Assembly (NCBI RefSeq): GCF_004331455.1
Contig: NZ_SJJR01000033.1
Coordinates: 1-40,373, forward strand
DNA: 40,373 nucleotides
Source: Micromonospora zingiberis
GTDB taxonomy: Bacteria > Actinomycetota > Actinomycetes > Mycobacteriales > Micromonosporaceae
Direction: 5' to 3'
Within the stretch, counting starts at the first letter, position 1. Each line of letters starts with the position of its first letter. The translations under genes were made by a program, and so were the position numbers. Of this stretch, positions 14,663 to 23,049 are shown one piece after another. Below the pieces are notes generated by a model that searched no databases, was not told the DNA's origin, and saw only the letters and a list, made by a program, of their open reading frames with translations.

Positions 14663-17600
14663 TCATGGCCTCCGGGCGCCCGGCCGTTCCTGATGGCACC
14701 GAGTTTCGGTCAACGTCCCTGAGCACTGCCGCGTGGCAGTCGCCAGTGGAGCCGGATTTGCCAGTGCCCGGCTGGCATCGGCCGTCGGCGCGGGCTGCAG
14801 TGCTGCGTGGCCGGCCCTCGCCAGGGCTGCCGTCCCTGAGTGTTCCTGTGTCGCCGAGTCCGTCCGCCCAGATCCCGAGCGAGCGGCTGCGCCCGGCTCT
14901 CCATCGGCGCAGGGCCCCGCCTTTGATCGCACAATTCTTCGGTAGTGATCCCAAGTGACGCCGCGGTCAGGGTGCCCTTCCGGGCAATGCACCTCGGCGT
15001 CATCGAGCCGCGCCAGGGCGAGGCCGAAAGCGCCTCGCCTCATCGCTTCGGTGGCAGCCGCGAATGCTTTCCGTCCGGCCCTGCGATTGATGTCGTGGAT
15101 GCGCGCGTCGCCGAGGCGTTCGCCCTCCAGCACCTGGGGGTTGGCCTGTGCGTAGTCGGCCATCCACTTGCGCTCCTGCTCCGTCGCGCGCACTGTTTCG
15201 GCGGCACACCGCAGCCCGTCGCCTGGGTTCTGCTCTTCTCCGGGGCCGTACTGTTCGAGCGCTAGTACCAGCCGGCGCTGCCGTATCCGGGTTTGCCGGT
15301 CCGTGAGAGCGACGTCGTGGGGCGTCTGCTGCTGAGGTTCTTCGCGACGATCCGAAGTCTCGGGGTTCGGGGTCGGCGGGGACGGGATCTCGTTGGTGGC
15401 GTGGGTGAGCACGTATTCGCGGCCCGCGTGCCACTCGGCGAGGGAGAGCACACCGCAGGCGCGTGCCTCGTCGAGGCAGTCCAGTGCGCTGGTCAGGTCG
15501 CCTGCGGCGTGGGCGGCCTCGGCCTGCTGGAATGCCTCTTCGCCACGCCGTTGCCGGATCTGGTCCCACTGGCCTGGTGTGCGGTACGGAAGTTCGAGGA
15601 CCTCGGGGTGGTCGGCGATGTAGGTCTTGATCCACTCGAGTTCGGTTGGGGTAGCGCCGACCATCTCGGCGATGTAGCGGTGCGCTGATCCGGTGCTTCG
15701 GTGGTAGCCGGCGGCGTGCTCCTCGATCTTCAGCGCGATCTGGCGATAACGGATCTGCTGCTCCCGCTGATCGAGGTCATCGCTGCTTGCAGGTTCTGCC
15801 TGGTCGGGCCCCGGCGTACCCGCACCGCGCTCGGGCTCTGCGGTGTGGTCGGGATCAACGTGTGGCTCGTCGTCGTCCGGTATGCCGGCTGGCTGGGTTG
15901 CCTCCGGTTCCGCCTCAGCCCGAGCGGCGATGGCTTGAACACGGGCCGCGGATCGAACTGCGGCGTGGACTGCTTCGGTGGCGGCTTCCTGCAACGCGGC
16001 CTGGTCCTGCTTGTCGCCGAAGTAGGCCCACCGGAGGAAGTCGATGCGCTCCTCGAAGGCGTCCATGAAGGTGTTGGCGAGCATGTTGGCGAACGGGTGC
16101 GCGAAGTTGTCCAGGGAGTTGGCCAGCGCCCACATCTGCGTCTGGGGATCGTTGGCCAGACTGGTCAGCACGTCGGAGAGCCAGGTGATGTCGTCTGCGC
16201 TCGCGCGTGTCCCGCGGCCGGCAGCCCAGGCATCAAGGTTGACCGGTGCCGTCACGGCGACGGTGGCAGCTGGCAGTGTCCCCGCAGACTCTGCCGACGG
16301 TTCAGGTGTCTCGGCGAGTTGCTGCGCCCGGTCCGGCGGCGGCTCGGCACGGCGAGGTTCAGGTTCAGCGGGGGGTGGGGCGGCTTCTGTCGGCGGGTTG
16401 GTGGTGTCCTTGTGCGCCCCGGGCCAGTCTGCGGGCTGGTCGATCGGGGTGAGTAGGCACCGGCCGAGTTCGGTCTGCCGGTGGCCGTCCGTGGTGTCGT
16501 GGCCCTTGATCTTGCCGTTGACATGGACGTATGCGCCGTCGCGAAAGGCGTTGAGGTTGGGTGCCCGCCACGTCCACAGGTTTCCGGACGCGTCGGCGAG
16601 GTAGAGCGTGGTGGCGGCGGACTGGCCGCCACCACGTCGGTGTCGGTTGTAGCTGCGAGCGGCGAGGACACGGGCGTCGAAGCTGGCCTTGTCGCCCTTC
16701 TGGCCCTGCCAGGTGGACGTTGCCGTGGTATGACGGATGGTTTGGTCTTGCAGGTGCCGCCGGTAGCTGGAGACGGCGGAGACCAGGGTGGCGAAGTGGC
16801 GTGGGCCGACGGTGTCTTCCGTGGCGGCGAGCCGAAGTTGGTACGCGTAATCGCTGACGTCAGCGTCGGGCAGCGCGATGGCGTACTCGCGTGCCGCCGC
16901 GGCGTAGGCGCGCGTCTCGTCGGTGACCGCGGCGTCTAGTTCCTGCCGCAGCCCGGTGGCGTCGTACCCGTCGCCGTTGATGGCGGTGTCGACGATGGCG
17001 GCGGTTGGGACGAGCTTGCCGTCGCTGGCGTCGGCGTCCCGGCGGGATACCCAGCCGTAGGTCTGGATGGCGGCGGCGGTGAGGGTGAGGACCTGCATGG
17101 TGTCGTTGCCGTCGGGGTGTCCGGGACGGCCGGTGCGGATGATAGCCGGATCGACGTGCTTCGGCGCCGCTGTGGTCTCGGCGGGGGCAGCCGGCGTCGT
17201 TGAAGGCTGGGACTTGCTTGCGTCGGCGATCTGCGCGTTCACCTCCTCCAACCGAAGGAGGGCGGTGCGCAGCGCGTCGGCGTGTTTGAAGGGCGCGTCC
17301 AGACCGCTCGTGATCCGGTCGAGGTCCTGTTCCTTGGCCGTGAGGTCGCGTTGCAGTTGCCCGACGATGGCGTCGAGTCCACGTAGCCGGTTTTCCAACC
17401 GGTTGACCAGGTCCGCGTTGTCCAGCTCGGCGGGCGAGAGAGCGAACTCGGCTCGGGGCAGGTCTGGCAGGCTGACGTACAGCAGGCGCCGGTTCTGGGC
17501 CTCGATCCACCGATGTTCGGCGACGACGTGGAATCCACCGATGGTGGCGACCTCCTGCTCGCCGCGCGGGGGCGGGGCGGTGAGCGCCTTGAGCGCGTCG

Positions 17601-20600
17601 CGTAGGAGGAGGTTGCCCTGCTTGCGCTCTGCGGTGCTCTGGCCGAGCACGGTGATGCGGAACTTGTCTCCGCTCGTGTCGATGCGACGGGCCCGAGCCG
17701 CGGTGGCTTCCTCGATCTCGGTCCGCAGGATGGTGATGTCCTGTTCACGTTCGCGCCGGACCCAGGCCATCCGATCGCGTTCCCGGTGGTGCGAGCGCTC
17801 CAGGCGCTCCAATTTGGTCACTTTGGCTTGCAGTGCTGCTTGGTCGAGCAGCAGGGGGTTGCCGGTCGCGAGCGCTTTCACTTCGTTGTAGGACAGCGCG
17901 GCGTCGCCGATATCCTCGATCTCGCGGACGTCGAGCCGGCCGCGCATGAGCTGCGCGATGAACTCGGCCTTTCTCGCCACCGTCTGCCACATGAACCCGT
18001 CGAAGGAGCCTTCGGTGACGTACCGGATGATCTCGACTTCAGCGTTCTGGTTGCCCTGTCGGAGGATCCTGCCTTCTCTTTGTTGGAGGTCCGCTGGCCG
18101 CCACGGGCAGTCCAGGTGGTGCAGGGCGACCGCGCGCTGCTGCACGTTCGTGCCGACACCCATCTTCTCGGTGCTGCCGAACAGGACGCTGATGCGTCCG
18201 TCGCGGGCAGCGGCGAACAGGCCCGCTTTCTCCGCGTCGTTGCCGGCCTCATGCATGAACCGGATCTGCGCCCGGGGTACGCCGCGAGCAACGAGCTGCT
18301 CTCGCAGCTCGTCATAGGCGTTCCAGCCGGCCGCCGGTACGCCGAGGTCGCTGAAGACGATCTGAAGCGCACCGGGTCGCGGGTGGGGTTGGCCGTCGCT
18401 GTCGCTGAAGATGTCGTCGCGGTGTTCGGCGTAGATGCGGGCGATGGTCTCCGCCGCGGCGGCCAGTTTGCTCGGCGCTTCGGTGTCGATGCCGCGGATG
18501 GCGAGCAGCGCGGACTGGACTTCCTCGCTGAATGGCCCGGACCACAGCAGTTCAGGCGGAGCGCCCTCGTCCTGCCACACCTCGCCGGGCCATGCGGCAG
18601 TGGTGGGGTCCAAGGGGTTGGGCCGTTGCCGGGACCACAGGGCGGCGAGGTTCGCAGCCACGGCGGCGGCTGGCTCGTCTTCGAGGACCTCGAAGCGGCG
18701 CAGGACGTCGGCGATCTCGTCTGCCGTGGGTGGCACCAACCGCAGGTCCATCGCGGCGGAGCGGCCGTTGTGGGTGATCTTCAGCAGGTTGTCGTCGGTG
18801 GGGTCGACGTCGCCGCGCCGGACCTTGTCGGCCCGGTCGACCAGGGCGGTGAGGTAGTCGCTCAGCCCGTCGCTGGCGGGTATGACGACCGTGCGGGGCA
18901 GCCGCTGGCCGTCCTCTCGTTGCTTGAGCGCTGGTACGGGCAGGGCTAGGTCTTCGGCCGTCTTGACGTCGGCGACCTGATGCAGCAACCGCAGCAGCTC
19001 GGGCACGTTGTAGAACTTGGCGAAGCGGCTGTTCATGCGTAGTCCGCCGCCTTCGGGGACGACTTCGATTCCCTCGACCGTCTCGCCGAATGTCGCCGCC
19101 CACGCGTCGAACTCGTCGATGTTCAGGGAACGCATGAGGTGCAGGGCGAGGTACATGAGCATGGTGTGGACCTCGCCGAGCGAGTTCGCTACGGGGGTCG
19201 CGGTCGCGATGGTGCCCACCCGGTCGTTGGTCTCGCGCAGCCACCGCAGCTTCATGTCCAGGTCGGTGGACCGGTTGGATCCAGGGATGCCCATGCCCGG
19301 GATTCGGCTCGGCCGCTCCAGGTTCTTGAACAGGTGGCCTTCGTCGACGAACAGGTAATCGACGCCCATCATCTCGAACGTCAGGCCGGGGTCCTTCTTC
19401 GTGGTGAGCTTCTTCTTGATCCGTTCCTCGGCCCGACTGATGGCCCCTTCGAGTTGTTTGACGAGCCGCTTCTGACCGGCGGCGTCCGCCGACGCCAGCC
19501 GCCGCTCCAGCTTCTCGATTTTCGACTTCAGGTACGTGCGCTGGTACTCCGGCGACATGGCCACCTGCTCGAACGCGCGGTGGGTCATGATGACCGCGTC
19601 CCACGCCCCGGTCGTCACCCTGGCCTGGAACAACCTGCGACGGTCCGCGGTCAGGTCCGCGCTGCTGGCGGACAGCAGCCGCGCCTGGGGGTACAGCTGG
19701 AGGAATTCCCTGCTGAATTGCTCCAGCATGTGATTCGGGACGATGATCATCGGCTTGCGTACCAGGCCGAGCCGACGTAACTCCATCGCCCCCATGACCA
19801 TCTCCGCGGTCTTGCCGGCGCCGACCTCGTGCCAGAGTCCGACCGACGGCTCATTGACGATCCGAGCCACGGCGCTGTACTGGTGCGGGTGTGGTTTGAA
19901 GGTGAGAGCCAGGCCCGGCAGTGTCAGCTTTGCCCCGTCGTAGGAGCGCAGGACGAGCGAGTTGAATCGCTCGTTGTAGATGGCCAGGTGGGCGTTGGCG
20001 CGCTGCGGCTCTCCCCACAGCCAGTCGCTGAACCGCTCGTTGATCTCGGTCGCTTTGGTTTGCGCCGCGAGTGTGGCGTCGGCGTTCAACCGGCGCTTTT
20101 CCGTGACGGGATCGATGTCGTAGACGCGCACGGGCCGCTGTTTCAGCAGGTCCTCGGCGATGTCGACTGCGGATCTCCGCTCGGTGCCCCATGTGCTTGT
20201 GGCGAGGGTCGTAGCGCGCCGCTTCGAGGTGACCGTCCAGTCGGCTCCGCCGGCGCCGTGTTCGACAGCGAGGGTGGGATCATCCAAGAGCTCTTGCAGG
20301 AACTGCTGCACGGTCTCACCGCTGACCCAACTCGCGCCCAGCCGTACGCGAATCTCCTCCGGCGTGAGGTCGGCGGGCTTCACGGCGGTCAGGGCCTCGA
20401 CGTTGGGCGCGTACCGCTCGTCCTGCTCAGCTGCGGCGCGGGCCTGGTCCAGTTTGACCCGCACGTTGCCGGACAGATACTCCGCCGCCGGGACAAGCCG
20501 GTCGGTGCCGGGCTCGTCGAAGACCAGGGTGCCCAGTTGCTGACGGGCCTCGTCCTGGTCTACGCCGAGCAGCCACGCCACCCGCTCCAGCGTGATCTGG

Positions 20601-22462
20601 CCGTACACGTCCTGGCAGATGGCGAGGGCGTCCTCAGGCGTCTCCGCGCCGAGCTTCGGTGCGCGAGGAGCGATCGCCCGGGTCGTGAAGATGTCGGACT
20701 TGTAGGCGATCTGCGACGCCTCGTCAAAGCGCTCCAGGGCGTAGACGAGGTTGGAGAAAGGGTCGGCACGGAATCCGCCCTGTGCGGGGGCGACCCGCCG
20801 CAGAATCGGTTCTCCGGTCTCCTCGTCGACCTTGCCCGTCTCGTACGTGTTGTAACGGTTGATCGGCCCGAACCGGGAAACGTAGCTGTCGTAGCGGCGG
20901 CCAAGCTGGGCACGCAAATGGCCAATTTCCTCGGTGTCGTCGAGCGTCGCGGCCTCTGCCTCCAGCAGCCGCATGGCGAGGTTGCGCAGTCGCAGCAGCT
21001 CTCGCAGTTCGTCAGCTTGCGTCTTCGGCGGCGCATACGGCTCGGCCTGGCCGTTGATCACCCGGGTGAACATGCCGTCCTTGCGCAGCGCCAGGTAGCC
21101 ATCGGGCTGCTGCTCCGTCGCGGCGACGAACGCGATCGGCTGCGACTGCGTGGCCTGCCGGGCGGGGCTGTAGGTGAGCGCCTGGGCTTGCGCCTCCCCC
21201 ACCACCTCCTGCAAAGCAACGCGCAGGGCCTGTGCGCAGTCGCGGTCACCGACGACGGCCAGTTCGTCTCCGCTGTAGAGGCCGCCGGTGCCGAGCCGGC
21301 CGAGCACCCGGCCCGGGCGGTCGAGGAAGTAGGCGTTGACGCGTACCTCATCCTCGCCCAAGGTGACCCGCCGGGTGGTTTCCCACTCCCGCGCGGCGGT
21401 GGCGGGGCGGCCTTCCTCTCGACGGCGCAGGATCAGTACGTCCATGACGGCGTCGGTGCCCGCAGCTCTCGCCATGGCCTTTGAGGGCAGCCGAACGGCA
21501 CCGACCAGGTCGGCAAGTCCCGTGATCTCCCGGCGGGCCGCAGGGTTCGCCCGGTCCATGCTGAAGTGCGAGGTGAGCACCGCCATGAGCCCGCCTGGCC
21601 GCAGCTGGTGAAGGCTTTTGATCATAAAGTGGTCGTGAATGCTATGACCGCCCGGGTTGTGCCGGCGGTCCGTCAAAGCGACCTTGCCAAAGGGAAGGTT
21701 TCCGATGACGAGATCGAAGGCACCTGTGGGAATGCGGGTGTCAGCGAAGCTCTCGTTGAGGATCCGGGCGTCCGGGTAGAGGGCTGCAGAGATGGCTGCG
21801 GTGACCGGGTCCAGCTCGACACCGACCATTCGCGCATGCTCCGGCGCAAAGGCAATGAAGTTGCCGCTGCCGGATCCCGGTTCGAGTACGTCGCCGCCGG
21901 TGAAGCCGAGCTGCTGCACGGCGTCCCACACCACTTTGACGACGGAGACGTCGGTGTAGTGCGCGTTGAGCGTCGTCCGTCGCGCGGCACGCCACTCGGT
22001 CTCGTCGAGCAGTTCGGCAAGCTGCTCCCGCGCCCACACGTAGGTGCTGTCGTCGCGATCCGGGTCGAAGACGGCCGGAACGGCACCCCATCCGGACCAG
22101 CGAGCGAGTACCTGTTGCTCCTCGACGGTGGCGGGCCGCTGGTCGGCTTGCAGCGTGCGCAGCACCCACAGCGCAGCGATGTTCGCCTTGATTCGGGCGG
22201 CCTGGCCGGAGGGGGCAAGGTCCGTCTGCTCGGTGGGCCGGAACCTCGGTCCGCTCGGCGCCGCCTCGGTGTCGTGCGACTCGAAGCCGGAGGAGCGGGC
22301 GGAAGGAACGGGATCGTTCTCCGGCTCGATTGCGGGTACGGGCGGCGCGGAGTGTGGCAGGTTCGCCAGTTCGCCAAGCAGGTCGGTGGCCGCGGTCGGG
22401 TTGTTCGTCGGCCGCTGAGCGGGTTGGGTGATGTCTGGCGCGGTGGAGTCGGGTGAAGCCAT
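14663..22462 (-). CDS. DarB-like DNA methylase-helicase fusion, about 2600 residues
   Basis: This is a giant two-enzyme protein (2599 residues from ATG 22462). An N6-adenine methylase domain has the SAM motif LEPGSGSGNF (about 193-202) and catalytic-type motif NLPF (about 255-258, in place of NPPF/NPPY). An SNF2-like helicase follows, with motif I EVGAGKTAE (about 879-887), DEGH (about 1040-1043), TATPVANS (about 1087-1094) and motif VI QQREGRILRQGN (about 1460-1471). The remaining 1100 residues hold coiled-coil stretches, a low-complexity linker, and a duplicated domain of about 120 residues (2231-2352 and 2387-2511). Such fusions occur in phage P1 DarB and in conjugative elements, where protection of incoming DNA from restriction is known or suspected. 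The same frame stays open up to GTG 22903, but codon use shows the upstream part is coded in another frame. Confidence 0.9.
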   Translation of the reverse strand: MASPDSTAPDITQPAQRPTNNPTAATDLLGELANLPHSAPPVPAIEPENDPVPSARSSGFESHDTEAAPSGPRFRPTEQTDLAPSGQAARIKANIAALWVLRTLQADQRPATVEEQQVLARWSGWGAVPAVFDPDRDDSTYVWAREQLAELLDETEWRAARRTTLNAHYTDVSVVKVVWDAVQQLGFTGGDVLEPGSGSGNFIAFAPEHARMVGVELDPVTAAISAALYPDARILNESFADTRIPTGAFDLVIGNLPFGKVALTDRRHNPGGHSIHDHFMIKSLHQLRPGGLMAVLTSHFSMDRANPAARREITGLADLVGAVRLPSKAMARAAGTDAVMDVLILRRREEGRPATAAREWETTRRVTLGEDEVRVNAYFLDRPGRVLGRLGTGGLYSGDELAVVGDRDCAQALRVALQEVVGEAQAQALTYSPARQATQSQPIAFVAATEQQPDGYLALRKDGMFTRVINGQAEPYAPPKTQADELRELLRLRNLAMRLLEAEAATLDDTEEIGHLRAQLGRRYDSYVSRFGPINRYNTYETGKVDEETGEPILRRVAPAQGGFRADPFSNLVYALERFDEASQIAYKSDIFTTRAIAPRAPKLGAETPEDALAICQDVYGQITLERVAWLLGVDQDEARQQLGTLVFDEPGTDRLVPAAEYLSGNVRVKLDQARAAAEQDERYAPNVEALTAVKPADLTPEEIRVRLGASWVSGETVQQFLQELLDDPTLAVEHGAGGADWTVTSKRRATTLATSTWGTERRSAVDIAEDLLKQRPVRVYDIDPVTEKRRLNADATLAAQTKATEINERFSDWLWGEPQRANAHLAIYNERFNSLVLRSYDGAKLTLPGLALTFKPHPHQYSAVARIVNEPSVGLWHEVGAGKTAEMVMGAMELRRLGLVRKPMIIVPNHMLEQFSREFLQLYPQARLLSASSADLTADRRRLFQARVTTGAWDAVIMTHRAFEQVAMSPEYQRTYLKSKIEKLERRLASADAAGQKRLVKQLEGAISRAEERIKKKLTTKKDPGLTFEMMGVDYLFVDEGHLFKNLERPSRIPGMGIPGSNRSTDLDMKLRWLRETNDRVGTIATATPVANSLGEVHTMLMYLALHLMRSLNIDEFDAWAATFGETVEGIEVVPEGGGLRMNSRFAKFYNVPELLRLLHQVADVKTAEDLALPVPALKQREDGQRLPRTVVIPASDGLSDYLTALVDRADKVRRGDVDPTDDNLLKITHNGRSAAMDLRLVPPTADEIADVLRRFEVLEDEPAAAVAANLAALWSRQRPNPLDPTTAAWPGEVWQDEGAPPELLWSGPFSEEVQSALLAIRGIDTEAPSKLAAAAETIARIYAEHRDDIFSDSDGQPHPRPGALQIVFSDLGVPAAGWNAYDELREQLVARGVPRAQIRFMHEAGNDAEKAGLFAAARDGRISVLFGSTEKMGVGTNVQQRAVALHHLDCPWRPADLQQREGRILRQGNQNAEVEIIRYVTEGSFDGFMWQTVARKAEFIAQLMRGRLDVREIEDIGDAALSYNEVKALATGNPLLLDQAALQAKVTKLERLERSHHRERDRMAWVRREREQDITILRTEIEEATAARARRIDTSGDKFRITVLGQSTAERKQGNLLLRDALKALTAPPPRGEQEVATIGGFHVVAEHRWIEAQNRRLLYVSLPDLPRAEFALSPAELDNADLVNRLENRLRGLDAIVGQLQRDLTAKEQDLDRITSGLDAPFKHADALRTALLRLEEVNAQIADASKSQPSTTPAAPAETTAAPKHVDPAIIRTGRPGHPDGNDTMQVLTLTAAAIQTYGWVSRRDADASDGKLVPTAAIVDTAINGDGYDATGLRQELDAAVTDETRAYAAAAREYAIALPDADVSDYAYQLRLAATEDTVGPRHFATLVSAVSSYRRHLQDQTIRHTTATSTWQGQKGDKASFDARVLAARSYNRHRRGGGQSAATTLYLADASGNLWTWRAPNLNAFRDGAYVHVNGKIKGHDTTDGHRQTELGRCLLTPIDQPADWPGAHKDTTNPPTEAAPPPAEPEPRRAEPPPDRAQQLAETPEPSAESAGTLPAATVAVTAPVNLDAWAAGRGTRASADDITWLSDVLTSLANDPQTQMWALANSLDNFAHPFANMLANTFMDAFEERIDFLRWAYFGDKQDQAALQEAATEAVHAAVRSAARVQAIAARAEAEPEATQPAGIPDDDEPHVDPDHTAEPERGAGTPGPDQAEPASSDDLDQREQQIRYRQIALKIEEHAAGYHRSTGSAHRYIAEMVGATPTELEWIKTYIADHPEVLELPYRTPGQWDQIRQRRGEEAFQQAEAAHAAGDLTSALDCLDEARACGVLSLAEWHAGREYVLTHATNEIPSPPTPNPETSDRREEPQQQTPHDVALTDRQTRIRQRRLVLALEQYGPGEEQNPGDGLRCAAETVRATEQERKWMADYAQANPQVLEGERLGDARIHDINRRAGRKAFAAATEAMRRGAFGLALARLDDAEVHCPEGHPDRGVTWDHYRRIVRSKAGPCADGEPGAAARSGSGRTDSATQEHSGTAALARAGHAALQPAPTADASRALANPAPLATATRQCSGTLTETRCHQERPGARRP

Positions 22463-22467
22463 CGCCA

Positions 22468-22492
22468 CCGGGGGCGGTAGCGCAGCCCCCGG
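22468..22492 (-). promoter_or_regulatory. Hairpin just before the methylase-helicase start
   Basis: CCGGGGGC at 22468-22475 pairs perfectly with GCCCCCGG at 22485-22492 (8-bp GC stem, 9-nt loop). It sits 5 nt before the ATG at 22462, inside the 47-nt gap after the 92-residue gene. The weak GGTGG ribosome-binding candidate partly overlaps the stem. It could mask the start site or attenuate transcription. Confidence 0.5.
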
Positions 22493-22509
22493 TAGCGGTA
22501 CGGCAGGTT

Positions 22510-22788
22510 CTAGCGGGCCGGGCTCAGGTCGGTTGCCGGGTCGGGCAGCATCTCCCGCAGGACCTGGCCCTCGGCGCTCAGCCTGGCGTTGTTGAGCCGG
22601 CCGACCTTGCTCAGGTACGTCTCCTGCTCCGGGTCCGGGCCTGCCAGCGTCCTGCTCAGCTCCTCGATCTGCTGGGCGATTTGCTCCCCCAACTCCGTGA
22701 AGAACTCGTCCGGGTCCTCGACCTGCCGATACCGATTCGGCAGGTGGCTCCTCCAGTGACTCATTGCTTGCGCTGCGTACTGGTTCAC
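22510..22788 (-). CDS. Small helical protein upstream of the methylase-helicase
   Basis: This 92-residue protein starts with GTG at 22788 (VNQYAAQAMSHWRSHLPNRY). It continues RQVEDPDEFFTELGEQIAQQ, IEELSRTLAGPDPEQETYLS and RLNNARLSAEGQVLREMLPD. It is acidic and helical, with high G/C at third codon positions in this frame only. GGAGG lies 3 nt before the GTG; an ATG at 22764 is an alternative. I know of similar small proteins upstream of large helicases in actinomycete mobile elements, but have no name for the family. It overlaps, in another frame, the upstream extension of the giant gene. A partner of the methylase-helicase is inferred from position. Confidence 0.72.
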   Translation of the reverse strand: MNQYAAQAMSHWRSHLPNRYRQVEDPDEFFTELGEQIAQQIEELSRTLAGPDPEQETYLSKVGRLNNARLSAEGQVLREMLPDPATDLSPAR

Positions 22789-22903
22789 TCGCCTCCACCT
22801 CCAACTCGTCGAAGTCGTCCGGCTCCGACGCACGCGCCCAGAGGTAGTCGTCGAACGACAGCTGCCCGGCTATCTCCCTGCGCTTCCTGGCCAATGGAAT
22901 CAC
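22787..22903 (-). CDS. Short coupled ORF, 3' end unclear
   Basis: From GTG 22903 the frame reads MIPLARKRREIAGQLSFDDY, then LWARASEPDDFDELEVEASE. It shows coding-type codon use for about 38 codons. It has no in-frame stop and stays open into the giant gene, but coding-type codon use stops at the GTG of the 92-residue gene. A TGA overlapping that GTG exists in the -1 frame. This suggests a gene of about 40 residues that lost its stop by a 1-nt indel, or a long N-terminal extension of the methylase-helicase overlapping another gene. The GTG overlaps the upstream stop (GTGA). Short RKRREIxGQL-type peptides appear upstream of element helicases in my recollection; no function is known. Confidence 0.5.
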
Positions 22904-23034
22904 ATCCCCCGCTGCCTGCGGTCGCCCTTATCCCGGCCGTTGTTGTGGTGGTCCTTGGCCGCCGATGGGGCCTCGCGTGGCTTGTCTCCTGACGGTGACT
23001 TGCGGAGGATGGCGTCGTCGGCGCTGGGCGTCAT
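22900..23034 (-). CDS. 44-residue basic peptide
   Basis: ATG at 23034 opens a 44-codon frame: MTPSADDAILRKSPSGDKPR, then EAPSAAKDHHNNGRDKGDRR and QRGM. It is strongly charged, rich in Lys, Arg and Asp, and probably disordered. It starts 15 nt after the stop of the relaxase-like gene, and its TGA overlaps the GTG of the next ORF (GTGA). This tight spacing on both sides is the main reason to call it a gene. No family is recognised. Confidence 0.5.
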   Translation of the reverse strand: MTPSADDAILRKSPSGDKPREAPSAAKDHHNNGRDKGDRRQRGM

Positions 23035-23049
23035 GCTGCGGCTCCTCGT

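Noticed and set aside
17786..21484. Long plus-strand frames (387 and 551 residues)
   Set aside because: They are antisense to the methylase-helicase, whose motifs are intact on the minus strand.
22463..22903. Start of the methylase-helicase at GTG 22903
   Set aside because: Codon use in this frame is poor between 22510 and 22788, where another frame codes well, and a hairpin separates the stop at 22510 from ATG 22462. It is kept as an alternative in the findings.
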